Origin: Sinorhizobium numidicum
GTDB lineage: Bacteria > Pseudomonadota > Alphaproteobacteria > Rhizobiales > Rhizobiaceae
Reading direction: 5' to 3'
DNA: 64,000 bases
Assembly (NCBI RefSeq): GCF_029892045.1
Contig: NZ_CP120368.1
Location: 432,001-496,000, forward strand
Shown here: piece by piece, positions 1-9,254 of the stretch
How the letters are laid out: the number at the start of each line of letters is the position of its first letter
How positions within the stretch are numbered: the stretch's first letter is position 1
The notes under the pieces: model-generated
The model's input: the letters and a program-made list of their open reading frames with translations, nothing else
What the model was told of the DNA's origin: nothing
Databases searched by the model: none
Program-made: the position numbers and the translations under genes

Positions 1-1498
1 TGAGGAGAAGGGCGGCGAGCGCCGGCGAGAGCGTCAGCGAGTTGAGAGCGGAAATCACCGTCGAGATCGCGATGGTCAGCGCGAACTGGCGGTAGAACTG
101 GCCGGTGAGGCCGGTGATGAAAGCGAGCGGCACGAAGACGGCGACCAGCACGAGCGCGATCGCGATGATGGGGCCGGAGACCTCCTGCATGGCGCGATAG
201 GTCGCCTGCACGGGCGAAAGGCCCTGCCCGATGTTGCGCTCGACGTTCTCGACGACGACGATGGCGTCGTCCACCACGATGCCGATCGCCAGCACCAGGC
301 CGAAGAGGCTGAGCGCGTTGATCGAGAAGCCGAAGACGTACATCACCGCAAATGTTCCGACGATCGAGACGGGCACGGCAACGAGCGGGATGATCGAGGC
401 GCGCCAGGTCTGCAGGAAAACGATGACGACGAGGACCACCAGCGCGATCGCTTCGAGCAGCGTGTGAATGACCGATTCGATCGACGCTCTGACGAACTGT
501 GTCGTGTCGTAGACGATCTCGTAGTCCACGCCGGCCGGCATGGTCTGCTTCAGCTCGGCCATCACCTTGTGCACGTTTTCGGAGATCTGGATGGCGTTCG
601 AGCCTGGGGCCTGGAAGACGCCCATGCCGACGGCCGCCTTGTTGTCCAGCAGCGAGCGCAGCGAGTAGTCCGCCGCCCCCATTTCGACGCGGGCGACGTC
701 GCCGAGACGCGTGATCTCGCCACCGGCGCCGGATTTGACGACGATATCGGCAAAGTCTTCGGGCGTTTTCAGGCGGCCCTGCGCATTGACGGAGAGTTGC
801 AGATCGAGCCCCGGAACCGATGGCGAGGCGCCGATGACGCCGGCGGCTGCCTGGACATTCTGCTGGCGGACGGCGTTGGCGATGTCGCTTGCGGCAAGAC
901 CGCGCTCGGCGGCTTTTTGCGGGTCGATCCAGACGCGCATCGAATAGTCGCCGCCGCCGAAGATCTGCACCTGGCCGACCCCATCGACGCGGGCCAGCCG
1001 GTCCTTGACGTTGAGAACGCCGTAGTTGCGCAGATAATTGATGTCGTACTGTCCGTTCGGCGAAATCAGATGCACGACGAGCGTCAGGTCGGGCGAGCTC
1101 TTCACTGTCGTGACGCCCAATCGGCGAACCTCTTCCGGCAGCCGCGGCTCGGCCTGCGAGACGCGGTTCTGCACGAGCTGCTGGGCCTGGTCCGGATCGG
1201 TGCCGAGCTCGAAGGTGACGGTCAGCGTCATCAGACCGTCGGCGGTCGCCTGGCTCTGCATATAGAGCATGCCTTCGACGCCGTTGATCTGCTCTTCGAG
1301 CGGTGTCGCGACGGTTTCGGCGATCACCGACGGGTTGGCGCCGGGATATTGAGCGCGCACGACGATCTGCGGCGGCACGACTTCGGGATATTCGGAGATG
1401 GGCAGACCGGTCATGCCGATGAGCCCTGAAACGAAGATCAATACCGAGAGAACGCCCGCGAAGACCGGGCGGTCAACGAAGAAGCGTGAGAAGTTCAT
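1..1498 (-). CDS. RND multidrug efflux permease, N-terminal part
   Basis: Inner-membrane proton/drug antiporter of the HAE1 (AcrB/MexB) class. It reads leftward and runs off the window, so only about 499 N-terminal residues are present. The protein opens MNFSRFFVDRPVFAGVLSVL, the usual first transmembrane helix of this family, followed by a porter domain. The helix containing GIVVDDAIVVVEN carries the paired aspartates that relay protons in RND pumps. The start is fixed by the family N-terminus. The adaptor gene lies 131 bases upstream in the same orientation, so the two are probably co-transcribed. The substrate cannot be told from sequence. Confidence 0.93.
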   Translation of the reverse strand, partial: MNFSRFFVDRPVFAGVLSVLIFVSGLIGMTGLPISEYPEVVPPQIVVRAQYPGANPSVIAETVATPLEEQINGVEGMLYMQSQATADGLMTLTVTFELGTDPDQAQQLVQNRVSQAEPRLPEEVRRLGVTTVKSSPDLTLVVHLISPNGQYDINYLRNYGVLNVKDRLARVDGVGQVQIFGGGDYSMRVWIDPQKAAERGLAASDIANAVRQQNVQAAAGVIGASPSVPGLDLQLSVNAQGRLKTPEDFADIVVKSGAGGEITRLGDVARVEMGAADYSLRSLLDNKAAVGMGVFQAPGSNAIQISENVHKVMAELKQTMPAGVDYEIVYDTTQFVRASIESVIHTLLEAIALVVLVVIVFLQTWRASIIPLVAVPVSIVGTFAVMYVFGFSINALSLFGLVLAIGIVVDDAIVVVENVERNIGQGLSPVQATYRAMQEVSGPIIAIALVLVAVFVPLAFITGLTGQFYRQFALTIAISTVISALNSLTLSPALAALLL

Positions 1499-1629
1499 GT
1501 CATCCCCCTTTGGGACACGTCAGGCATGCCGTCGGCCGTTGCGGGCGAGAATGCTCACCCGCCGGCTCGGCGCATGCAGTTTGATTTCGGTCCCAGGGCC
1601 CTGCTTGAAAGAGGCGAGGCCGCTGGTTG

Positions 1630-2832
1630 CTATGGCTTTGCGATCGAGGCCGTGGCTTGCTCGACCGGCTGCGGAGCGACGACGACACCAGGCCGCACAC
1701 GCTGCAGCCCGTTGACGACGATGCTCTCGCCGGACTTCAGGCCGGTTTCGACGATCCTCAGACCGTCGGCAGTCGGCCCGAGCGTCACCTGCCGGTATTC
1801 GACCTTGTTGTCCGAACCGACGACCAGCACGAATTTCTTGTCCTGGTCGGAGCCGATCGCGCGATCGCTGATCACCAGCTTCTCCGACGGTTCCGGATCG
1901 CCGATGCGGATGCGGACGAATTGCCCGGGAATCAACCGGCCGTCGGCGTTGTCGAGCGCCGCCCGCACGCGAATGGTGCCGGTCGTGGCATCCACCTCAT
2001 TGTTGATGAGCTGGATATGACCATTAATCGGCGTGCCCTCGTCGGCGGCCGTGCCGATCTGCACGGGAATGCGCTCGATCGAGTCGGCATCGGCGGAAGC
2101 GGAGAGCTTTGCAAGGGCGGCCGCGACCACTTCCTCGCTCACGTTGAAGCTCGCATAGATCGGGTCGATCGAGACGATCGTCGTCAGCACCGGTGAGGCG
2201 GAGCCGGCCGACACGAGGTTGCCGGCAGTTACCTCGAGCTTGCCGACGCGGCCGGTGATCGGCGCGTGCACTTCGGTATATTGCAAGTCCAGGCGCGCCG
2301 AACGCAGCGCCGCCTTTGCCGAGCGGACATTCGCCTGTGCTTCGTCATAGGCGCTGAGCCTTTGGTCGACCCCGCTTTGCGGGATGGCGCTTGTGGTGAC
2401 CAGTTTACGGCCGCGTTCGAGTTCGGTCTTCGCCAAGGCGACCCGTGCCTCCGCTGCCGCGACCTCTGCCTCGGCGCGCTCAACGGTGGCCGCGTAGGGC
2501 TCGGGATCGATGGTCACCAGAAGGTCGCCCTTCTTGACCAACGCACCTTCACGAAAATGCGCGCTGAGGATTGCGCCGCCGACGCGGGGGCGAACCTCGA
2601 CGCGCTCGATTGCCTCGAGCCGTCCGGAGAAGTTCTCCCAGGTGGTGATCCGGCGTGATTCCGCCTTCGCCACGGAAACGGGAACGGCGGGCGGTGCCGC
2701 AACTGTCTCGGTTGCGGCGTCGGCCTCGAAAGGATTGGGCACGCCGAGGAAGACGGCGGCCCCACCGGCGACGGACATAAAGATACTTAAGCCGGCGCCC
2801 CAAAGGACCCGGCGGGTAGCGGTCGATGTCAT
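1630..2832 (-). CDS. RND efflux periplasmic adaptor (membrane fusion protein)
   Basis: 400-residue HlyD/AcrA-type adaptor that bridges the RND permease and an outer-membrane channel. An N-terminal membrane anchor (about residues 10-30, no lipobox) is followed by a lipoyl half-motif (VEVRPRVGGAILSAHFREG), an alpha-helical hairpin rich in Ala/Glu (about 95-160), the second lipoyl half and a beta-barrel domain. The chosen ATG is preceded by GAGGAGAGAAC, a strong ribosome site; an upstream ATG 30 bases earlier would only add an unconserved tail. It is the first gene of the adaptor-permease pair. No outer-membrane factor is visible here. Confidence 0.92.
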   Translation of the reverse strand: MTSTATRRVLWGAGLSIFMSVAGGAAVFLGVPNPFEADAATETVAAPPAVPVSVAKAESRRITTWENFSGRLEAIERVEVRPRVGGAILSAHFREGALVKKGDLLVTIDPEPYAATVERAEAEVAAAEARVALAKTELERGRKLVTTSAIPQSGVDQRLSAYDEAQANVRSAKAALRSARLDLQYTEVHAPITGRVGKLEVTAGNLVSAGSASPVLTTIVSIDPIYASFNVSEEVVAAALAKLSASADADSIERIPVQIGTAADEGTPINGHIQLINNEVDATTGTIRVRAALDNADGRLIPGQFVRIRIGDPEPSEKLVISDRAIGSDQDKKFVLVVGSDNKVEYRQVTLGPTADGLRIVETGLKSGESIVVNGLQRVRPGVVVAPQPVEQATASIAKP

Positions 2833-2872
2833 GTTCTCTCCTCGCCGGTTGGGAGCCGGCATCTATGCTTGT

Positions 2873-3703
2873 TTACTGCTGCTTTGGCTTTGCCCCCGTC
2901 TCCTGAAAGAAGCGGGAGAAAATGCCGGAAATGGTTTTTTCCTGTGAAGGCCAGTTCTCCTGGGCGGCATTCGCCGGGATCCAGGCGGCGCGTCCGGGCA
3001 GGACGTGTATCTCCACCGGAACGCCGGCCGCGCGCAGGCGCTCGGCATAGGCCTTTGTCTCGTCGCGCATCGGACATTCCTCGCTGGTGATGACGAGCGC
3101 CGGAACGAGCCCGCCGAGACGTGTGCAATGGCCGGGCGCCGCATAGGGGTGGGTCAACCCGCTTCGCTCCCCGAGATACTGCTGCCAGCCCTCGGCGATC
3201 GACTGGACCGAACTCTGCGGACAGTACTTACGGAACGATGGCGTTGCCAGGCACGGATCGAGCAGCGGCGACAACAAGATCTGCCCTTTGAGTTCAGTCA
3301 GGAACTGGTCCCGCGCCATCAGTGCCAGGCCGGCTGCAAGATTGCCGCCCGCTTCCTCGCCGGCGACGAACAGCATGGACTTTTTATGCGCGAACTGCGG
3401 ACAGCGGCTGCGCATCGAAGCGAGCATCGCGTAGGACGCCTCGAGTGCCGCCGGAAACGGGTTTAGGCATGCGGAGGGATATTCCGGCGATATGACGATA
3501 GCACCCGCAACGGCAAGCGCATTGGCGACCTTTTCCCCTGCTGCGACCGACTCCCCGACGAAGCCTCCGCCATGGAGGTGAAGCACGATCGGCGGCGGCG
3601 CGAGCAGCGACGCGCCACGGTAGACGCGCGCGCGGCACGAACCCTGACTCGTCCCAATCGTCTCTTCCGTAAAATGCGTGTTCATCTCTCTTGTCTCTGC
3701 CAT
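2873..3703 (-). CDS. alpha/beta hydrolase-fold protein with degenerate active site
   Basis: 276 residues resembling the hormone-sensitive-lipase/acetyl-hydrolase group. The oxyanion motif HGGG (residues 44-47) and fold-typical stretches such as YAERLRAAGVPVEIHVLPG are intact. All three expected catalytic positions look substituted: the nucleophile motif GDSAGG is GEEAGG (Glu at 117), the acid position in DPLRDE is CPMRDE (Cys at 210), and the GMPHGF histidine site reads GRAAWI (Ala at 240). A conventional esterase activity is therefore unlikely; a binding or regulatory role is inference. It is divergent from a LysR gene and 40 bases upstream of the efflux adaptor. A second in-frame ATG at 3685 is an alternative start. 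Confidence 0.8.
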   Translation of the reverse strand: MAETREMNTHFTEETIGTSQGSCRARVYRGASLLAPPPIVLHLHGGGFVGESVAAGEKVANALAVAGAIVISPEYPSACLNPFPAALEASYAMLASMRSRCPQFAHKKSMLFVAGEEAGGNLAAGLALMARDQFLTELKGQILLSPLLDPCLATPSFRKYCPQSSVQSIAEGWQQYLGERSGLTHPYAAPGHCTRLGGLVPALVITSEECPMRDETKAYAERLRAAGVPVEIHVLPGRAAWIPANAAQENWPSQEKTISGIFSRFFQETGAKPKQQ

Positions 3704-3823
3704 GGGTGAATCCCTAGATGAGGGACAACCCGCGATGTTTGCAGCATAACATTGTCTTTCGTCTGGAATAGTCCGTGGGTTCTGACTACACTATTCGGTA
3801 TTTCGAACAATGCGGTTATTGAA

Positions 3824-4735
3824 ATGGACCAGCTCACGGCCATGCGCGCCTTTCTTCGAGTGGTGGAAACCGGCAACTTCACGCGGGCCTCTGCCTCGCT
3901 CAACATGCCGAAGGCGACTGTCACCAACCTCATTCAGGGTTTGGAGGCGCATCTCAGGACGAAGTTGCTCAACCGCACGACGCGGCGGGTTCTGGTGACC
4001 CCGGACGGCGCACTCTATTATGAGCGTGCCGCCCGCCTTCTCTCCGACCTTGACGAATTGGATGGCAGTCTCTCGAGCGCGCAAAGCCTGCCGAAAGGGC
4101 GGCTGCGCGTTGAAACCGCGAGCGCGTTTGCCAACCTGATCATCATTCCCGCGCTGCCCGAGTTCAACAGGAAGTATCCCGATATCCAGATCGATCTCGG
4201 TGTTTCCGACCGCACGATCGACTATATCGCGGAGAACGTCGATTGCGCCATCCGTGCCGGCACGCTGACGGACCAGTCGCTGATCGCCCGGCGCATCACG
4301 GAGATGAGATTCGTCGCCTGTGTCTCGCCGGTCTTTCTTGAGCGGCATGCAACGCCGCAGCATCCCTCCGACCTCGAGAAAAACTGCTACGTCGTCGGCT
4401 ATTTCCTGCCGAAAACCGGCCAGCAGATGCCCTTCCATTTCCGGCGTGGAAACGAGGAGATCGAGGTCAACGGCCGCTACACCGTCGCGGCAAACGAGTC
4501 GACGACCTATCTTGCCGCCGCGCGGGCGGGACTCGGCGTCATCCAGGCGCCGCTCTTCATGGTGCGCGACGACCTTCGCACCGGAGCCTTGGTTCCGGTC
4601 CTGGCGGATTGGCAGGTCGATGCGATGCCGATCTATCTGGTCTATCCGCCGAACCGTCACCTGAGCAGCCGCTTGCGCGTCTTTGCCGACTGGGTGGTCA
4701 AGGTGGTGGCGCAGTCGCAAATCGATGGCAATTGA
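3824..4735 (+). CDS. LysR-family transcriptional regulator
   Basis: 303-residue LysR regulator. The N-terminal winged helix (about residues 1-60, [20 protein letters not shown] and the helix [13 protein letters not shown]) is followed by a periplasmic-binding-protein-like effector domain. The ATG at 3824 gives the canonical LysR start; a TTG 72 bases earlier would add an atypical extension. The gene is divergent from the degenerate hydrolase at 2873-3703 across 120 bases, the classic arrangement for a LysR regulator and its target, so it may control that gene and the efflux pair behind it. The effector is unknown. Confidence 0.9.
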   Translation: MDQLTAMRAFLRVVETGNFTRASASLNMPKATVTNLIQGLEAHLRTKLLNRTTRRVLVTPDGALYYERAARLLSDLDELDGSLSSAQSLPKGRLRVETASAFANLIIIPALPEFNRKYPDIQIDLGVSDRTIDYIAENVDCAIRAGTLTDQSLIARRITEMRFVACVSPVFLERHATPQHPSDLEKNCYVVGYFLPKTGQQMPFHFRRGNEEIEVNGRYTVAANESTTYLAAARAGLGVIQAPLFMVRDDLRTGALVPVLADWQVDAMPIYLVYPPNRHLSSRLRVFADWVVKVVAQSQIDGN

Positions 4736-4747
4736 GCGGACGGTTTC

Positions 4748-5161
4748 TCACCTGCTCCGTTCGGCATCATAGCGCTCGCGCGCGGCGTCGAGCTCGCCGA
4801 AATGCGTCTCGGCCCAGCGGTCGAGCACGACCAGGGTTTCGCTCAGCGATCGTCCGACGGGGCTGAGCCGATATTCGACATGCGGCGGCACGGTCTGTTT
4901 GTCCTCGCGGATGACGAGGCCATTGCGTTCCAACTCTTTTAGGGTCTGCGTCAGCATCTTCTGCGACACGTCGCCCAGTTTGCGCATGAGCGTGGCGTTG
5001 CGCATCGGGCCCGCCTCCAGGGCAGAGATGATCAGCATCGCCCATTTGCTGGCGACGAGCTCCAGCGCGTGGCGGGAGGAGCATGTCGGATCGAAGACGC
5101 TGGGAATTGAGACCACCGGTGTGGTCGAGGCCGCGGGGATATTTGTCCTATCCGAAGACAT
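4748..5161 (-). CDS. HxlR-family winged-helix regulator
   Basis: 137-residue MarR/HxlR-type repressor. The HxlR core is visible: a Cys before the helix region (CSSRHALELVASKWAMLII), recognition segment MRKLGDVSQKMLTQTLKELE and wing VEYRLSPVGRSL. The Cys could act as a redox or electrophile sensor, as known for some family members; that is inference. The ATG at 5161 is preferred to a TTG 15 bases upstream. It is divergently transcribed from the sugE-like exporter gene with under 100 bases between starts, so it probably represses that transporter and itself. Confidence 0.88.
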   Translation of the reverse strand: MSSDRTNIPAASTTPVVSIPSVFDPTCSSRHALELVASKWAMLIISALEAGPMRNATLMRKLGDVSQKMLTQTLKELERNGLVIREDKQTVPPHVEYRLSPVGRSLSETLVVLDRWAETHFGELDAARERYDAERSR

Positions 5162-5179
5162 TTTTATAGTTACCAAAAG

Positions 5180-5249
5180 GTGCGTAATTGCACTCCGGTG
5201 CCTATCCTACAAGATTAATACCAGAATTGAAAATCACTGAGGTAGGCAC
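5180..5249. promoter_or_regulatory. candidate HxlR operator region
   Basis: The divergent intergenic region contains two dyads: GTGC-N6-GCAC at 5180-5193, and GTGCCTA (5198-5204) facing TAGGCAC (5243-5249). They lie between the HxlR and exporter starts, where a local repressor would bind. No guanidine-riboswitch-like fold was recognised. Assignment as operator is inference. Confidence 0.35.
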
Positions 5250-5259
5250 GGAGACGACA

Positions 5260-5577
5260 ATGGCGTGGATCATCCTTCTGGCGGCGAGCGCCGTCGAAAT
5301 CGCCATGGGGCTTGCGCTTAAATATGCCGAAGGCTGGACGCGGCTGATGCCTAGTGTCATCGGCGTGACCGCGGCACTTGCCAGCATTTATCTTCTGACG
5401 ATCGCGATGCGGGAACTCCCGGCCGGCACCGCTTATGTGGCCTGGACCGGTGTCGGCTCTGTCGGGATCACCGTGCTTGGCATTGTTCTTTTCGGCGATC
5501 CGGTTTCCTGGCTCCGCCTCGTCTGCATTGCCATGATCATCGTCGCCGTTATCGGGCTACGGTTTCTCGAAGCTTGA
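5260..5577 (+). CDS. sugE: small multidrug resistance transporter, SugE/Gdx type
   Basis: 105-residue four-helix SMR protein that works as an antiparallel dimer in the inner membrane. It opens MAWIILLAASAVEIAMGLAL, with the essential membrane glutamate at residue 13 in the Gdx position. The YAEGWTRLMPS and GTAYVAWTGVGSVG segments match the SugE/Gdx branch rather than EmrE. Characterised Gdx members export guanidinium in exchange for protons; substrate here is inferred from family. ATG at 5260 is chosen because it gives the family N-terminus. It is divergent from the HxlR regulator. Confidence 0.88.
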   Translation: MAWIILLAASAVEIAMGLALKYAEGWTRLMPSVIGVTAALASIYLLTIAMRELPAGTAYVAWTGVGSVGITVLGIVLFGDPVSWLRLVCIAMIIVAVIGLRFLEA

Positions 5578-5607
5578 CCTCTTCCCAGGAAACGACGCGG
5601 GAAGAGG
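5578..5607. terminator. bidirectional stem-loop between sugE and the helicase gene
   Basis: A perfect 9-bp stem (CCTCTTCCC / GGGAAGAGG, 12-base loop) begins directly after the sugE stop codon and lies between two convergent genes. There is no long U-tract, so termination strength is uncertain. Confidence 0.5.
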
Positions 5608-5644
5608 ATAGGGACGGCTTCCTTCCGCTCAGCGTCCGTACAGG

Positions 5645-7546
5645 TCAGGCCTGCCGGTTTTTCGCGTTGTTGCGCTTGGGCTTCGGCTTGAAGCCGCCGC
5701 CCTCTTTCTTCGCCTCGGATTTTCCCTTCTTCTTGCTCCAGGGCTTCTCGTCCCGTTTTCCGGGTTGCGCATCCTGAGCGAAGGCAGGCTTCTTTTCAAA
5801 CTTGCGCTTCGGACTGAAATCTTTGTTCTCGCGCTCGGGTTCGGCGTCCGCCGGCCGTGGCCGCTTCTTTGCGAAATCCGGCTTCTCCTGCCGCGCCTGA
5901 GAAAAATCGGGAGCACCCGAAAGTGGCTTGACGCGAATGCCCTTTTCCAGTGTCCGGTTCGGCCCGATCGCCGAGAGGAAACGCTCCGCACCCTCTGCTG
6001 CCAATTCGACATAGGTCTCTTCCGCTTGCATGCGGATCGCGCCGATATCGCGCTTGGTCAGCTTTCCATGGCGGCAGAGCATGGGAATGAGCCAGCGTGG
6101 CTCGGCATTCTGCTTGCGCCCGACGGAGAGCGAGAACCAGGTGCCGTCGGTGAAATCTGCGCGCGGCGCGCCAATCTCGTCGCGGGCGGAGACCGGCGCG
6201 TCGCGCCGCGCCTTTCTCCGATCGTCGGCAGGCGAAATGTCCGCCAGATCCTCCGGTGCCGAGCGGCCGGAACGGAACTGTCGCACGAAAGCGGCGGCGA
6301 GCTTTTCCGCGCCATGGCGGTCGATCAGCGCACGCACGATTGCCTGTTCGTCTTCGCGCAGCGGCTCGTCGAAGGTCGCATCGGCGATGATGCGCTCGTC
6401 GTCGCGGCTTGCAACCTCATCCGCCGACGGTGGCTTGGCCCAAGTCGCGGTGATGCGGGCGTTTTCCAGCAACCGCTCGGCCTTGCGACGCATATTGACA
6501 GGCACGATCAGTGCGCTGACGCCCTTTTGGCCCGCGCGCCCCGTGCGCCCGCTGCGATGGAGCAGCGTCTCGGGATTGGTCGGCAGATCGGCGTGGATCA
6601 CGAGTTCCAGTCCGGGCAGGTCGATACCGCGTGCTGCAACGTCGGTGGCGATGCAAACGCGGGCGCGGCCGTCGCGCATCGCCTGCAGCGCATGCGTGCG
6701 CTCGTTCTGGCTGAGCTCGCCCGAAAGCGCGACAACGGAAAAGCCGCGATTGTTGAAGCGGGCGGTGAGATGATTGACGGCGGCGCGAGTCGAACAGAAG
6801 ACGATTGCATTCCTCGCCTCGTAGTAGCGAAGAACATTGATGATGGCGTTCTCGCGATCGTTTGGCGCAACGACGAGGGAGCGGTACTCGATGTCGCCGT
6901 GCTGCTTCTGTTCGGATGCCGTGCTGATCCGAATGGCATTGCGTTGATAGTTCTTGGCAAGCGTTGCGATCGAGCGCGGCACGGTCGCCGAAAACATCAG
7001 CGTGCGGCGTTCGGCCGGCGCCGCTTCGAGAATGAACTCCAGGTCTTCGCGGAAGCCGAGATCGAGCATCTCGTCCGCCTCGTCCAGCACGACGGCGCTG
7101 AGCGCCGAGATGTCGAGCGAGTTCCGTCGGATGTGGTCGCAAAGCCGCCCCGGCGTGCCGACGACGATATGCGCGCCGCGTTCGAGCGACCGCCGCTCGT
7201 TGCGCATGTCCATGCCGCCGACGCAGGAGGCAATTGTTGCGCCGGCGAATTCGTAAAGCCATTCGAGTTCGCGCTTGACTTGCAGCGCCAATTCGCGGGT
7301 CGGGGCAATGATCAGAGCCAGCGGCGCGCCCGCTGCGTCGAGTTGCCGTGCGCCGCCAAGCATCGCCGGCGCGAGCGCTAGGCCGAAGGCCACGGTCTTG
7401 CCGGAGCCGGTCTGCGCGGAAACCAGCGCATCGGCGCCGTCGAGCGCCGGGTCGAGCATCGCCTTCTGAACCGGCGTCAATGCACTGTAACCGCGTTTTG
7501 CCAACGCGTCGGCGATCGCGGGCGCGATCCCTTCGAACTCAGTCAT
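5645..7546 (-). CDS. DEAD-box ATP-dependent RNA helicase with DbpA-type RNA-binding domain
   Basis: 633-residue cytoplasmic RNA helicase of the DeaD/CsdA group, which remodels RNA during ribosome assembly, mRNA decay or cold adaptation. Motifs occur in order: Q-motif region (YSALTPVQKAM), Walker A AQTGSGKT, PTREL, GTPGR, DEAD, SAT, then RecA-2 motifs ending HRSGRTGRAGQKG. A DbpA-like RNA-binding domain follows (about residues 455-530), then a Lys/Arg/Pro-rich disordered tail. The ATG gives the expected start MTEFEGIAPAIADALAKRGY. It is convergent with sugE. Confidence 0.93.
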   Translation of the reverse strand: MTEFEGIAPAIADALAKRGYSALTPVQKAMLDPALDGADALVSAQTGSGKTVAFGLALAPAMLGGARQLDAAGAPLALIIAPTRELALQVKRELEWLYEFAGATIASCVGGMDMRNERRSLERGAHIVVGTPGRLCDHIRRNSLDISALSAVVLDEADEMLDLGFREDLEFILEAAPAERRTLMFSATVPRSIATLAKNYQRNAIRISTASEQKQHGDIEYRSLVVAPNDRENAIINVLRYYEARNAIVFCSTRAAVNHLTARFNNRGFSVVALSGELSQNERTHALQAMRDGRARVCIATDVAARGIDLPGLELVIHADLPTNPETLLHRSGRTGRAGQKGVSALIVPVNMRRKAERLLENARITATWAKPPSADEVASRDDERIIADATFDEPLREDEQAIVRALIDRHGAEKLAAAFVRQFRSGRSAPEDLADISPADDRRKARRDAPVSARDEIGAPRADFTDGTWFSLSVGRKQNAEPRWLIPMLCRHGKLTKRDIGAIRMQAEETYVELAAEGAERFLSAIGPNRTLEKGIRVKPLSGAPDFSQARQEKPDFAKKRPRPADAEPERENKDFSPKRKFEKKPAFAQDAQPGKRDEKPWSKKKGKSEAKKEGGGFKPKPKRNNAKNRQA

Positions 7547-7700
7547 GTATCGTCTTTCGGATTTCGGTCTTGACGCCGGCAGACGAGCGGACCTCGGATC
7601 AGGTCGTCATCAGCATCGATAGCCGCGGCCAACACGTCGCGGGCCTGTTCATTGCCGGGCTACATACTTGGTAAGGACGCGAATGTACAGTGCGGATTCA

Positions 7701-8084
7701 TTACCGGCCGGGGCCGTTGCGGTGCCTGCCGTATTCGTTCTCCCCTTGCGTACCAGGCCAGAGACAGAGCGCGACGAAAACGATGGGGCTGAGCACCGGA
7801 ATGAAAAGGCAGAGCGCCAACGGACCCGGATAGCCGATGTCATGCAGTCGCTTGATGGCGAGCATGGCGATGGAGACGGTTGAAAGCACACCCGAAACGA
7901 TCAGCGCCAGCGTCCAGAGCGCCAACGCGGTGTCCTGTTCCTCGTTCTTCAGCGTCTGCATGAGGAAAATGCCGCCGATCACGAACCAGAACAGCCAGGA
8001 AAGCAGGAAGGGCAGGCGGCCGATGCGGCCGGAGGGGCTGAAGAACAGCCACGTCATGCTCGGCTGCCGCCCCTCCTCCGCCAT
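7701..8084 (-). CDS. DUF805 membrane protein
   Basis: 127-residue protein with the DUF805 hallmarks: N-terminal FFSPSGRIGRLPFLLSWLF, several transmembrane helices, the RLHDIG motif after the third helix, and a short C-terminal tail with WPGTQGENEYG. Its ATG lies 4 bases after the dapD stop on the same strand, so it is probably translated from the dapD transcript. The family is integral to the inner membrane and of unknown function. An upstream start inside dapD is possible but gives an unconserved extension. Confidence 0.85.
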   Translation of the reverse strand: MAEEGRQPSMTWLFFSPSGRIGRLPFLLSWLFWFVIGGIFLMQTLKNEEQDTALALWTLALIVSGVLSTVSIAMLAIKRLHDIGYPGPLALCLFIPVLSPIVFVALCLWPGTQGENEYGRHRNGPGR

Positions 8085-8088
8085 AATG

Positions 8089-8946
8089 TCAATCTCTGAG
8101 CAGCTCGTTGATGCCTGTCTTCGAACGAGTCTTTTCATCGACGCGCTTGACGATCACGGCGCAATAAAGGTTCGGGGCCGGCTGGCCATTGGCCATGGTC
8201 GAAGCCGATGGCATGGAGCCGGCGACGACGACGGAATACGGAGGCACTTCTCCGTACGTCACTTCGCCCGTCGCGCGATCGACGATCTTGGTCGACTTGC
8301 CGATGAAGACGCCCATGCCGAGAACCGAGCCCTCGCGAACGATGCAGCCTTCGACCACTTCGGAGCGCGCGCCGATGAAGCAATTGTCCTCGATGATCGT
8401 CGGACCGGCCTGCATGGGCTCCAGCACGCCACCGATGCCGACGCCGCCGGAAAGGTGTACGTTCTTGCCGATCTGCGCGCAGGAGCCGACGGTCGCCCAG
8501 GTGTCGACCATCGTTCCTTCGCCGACATAGGCGCCGAGATTGACGAAGGACGGCATCAGGACCGCGTTAGGAGCGATATAGGCCGAACGGCGCACGACAC
8601 AGTTCGGCACGGCGCGGAAACCTGCCTTTTCGAATTCGTTGACGCTCCAGCCATCGAATTTGGAGGGAACCTTGTCCCACCAGACCGAGTCGCCGGGGCC
8701 GCCCCTGATGAGTTCCATCGGGTTCAGCCGGAAGGAGAGGAGCACGGCTTTCTTAAGCCATTGATTGACAGTCCAGGTCCCGTCCGCGCCGCGCTCGGCA
8801 ACACGCACTTTGCCGCTGTCGAGCAGGTTCAGCGCCGCTTCGACGGCGTCGCGAACCGCTCCGCGGGTGCCGGTATTGACGGCTTCGCGATCTTCAAAGG
8901 CGGTCTCGATCGTCTGCGACAGGGAGGCGAGATCGTGGTTCGTCAT
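8089..8946 (-). CDS. dapD: 2,3,4,5-tetrahydropyridine-2,6-dicarboxylate N-succinyltransferase
   Basis: 285 residues. Succinylates tetrahydrodipicolinate from succinyl-CoA in the diaminopimelate/lysine pathway that feeds peptidoglycan. The N-terminal helical domain contains [12 protein letters not shown]. It is followed by a left-handed beta-helix of hexapeptide repeats ([58 protein letters not shown]), diagnostic for DapD. Length equals the family norm. The DUF805 gene follows 4 bases downstream. The upstream intergenic region carries a palindromic repeat. Confidence 0.96.
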   Translation of the reverse strand: MTNHDLASLSQTIETAFEDREAVNTGTRGAVRDAVEAALNLLDSGKVRVAERGADGTWTVNQWLKKAVLLSFRLNPMELIRGGPGDSVWWDKVPSKFDGWSVNEFEKAGFRAVPNCVVRRSAYIAPNAVLMPSFVNLGAYVGEGTMVDTWATVGSCAQIGKNVHLSGGVGIGGVLEPMQAGPTIIEDNCFIGARSEVVEGCIVREGSVLGMGVFIGKSTKIVDRATGEVTYGEVPPYSVVVAGSMPSASTMANGQPAPNLYCAVIVKRVDEKTRSKTGINELLRD

Positions 8947-8982
8947 CGGAATTCCTTAAAGTTCGGCGGTTATCGTGCAAGC

Positions 8983-9060
8983 TCTACTGCATAAATCTTC
9001 GAATCGGAACCGATTTAAGAACAAAACCATGCAGCAATTCAAAGGTGCTACAGCGGTCTT
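8983..9060. repeat. Rhizobiaceae palindromic intergenic repeat, copy 1
   Basis: Contains the palindrome CGGAACCGATTTAAG near 9005-9019 flanked by CTACTGCAT and ATGCAGCAATTC, followed by GCTACAGCG. It is the same family as copies at 16176, 28056 and 57193. It sits between the divergent dapD and LOG genes; the 308 bases between those starts contain no gene. Confidence 0.7.
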
Positions 9061-9254
9061 TACGGCTCTCAAAGATGGCGACGCTGTGGAGCATGATCCT
9101 GAAAAGTTGAAGGGCTTTTAGGCTCTGGCTATTCAACGGGACTTGGCAAGCTTCTGCGTTTCCGGCAGTAGGGACGCCTTTATGACCGAGGAAACATCAC
9201 GGAGCGCGTCCGGACGAGATCTTGGTTGTTCGAAACGCGACGGAAAGACGAGAT

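Noticed and set aside
5162..5259. guanidine riboswitch upstream of sugE
   Set aside because: Only simple dyads were seen; no recognisable guanidine riboswitch motif, and an HxlR gene is adjacent.
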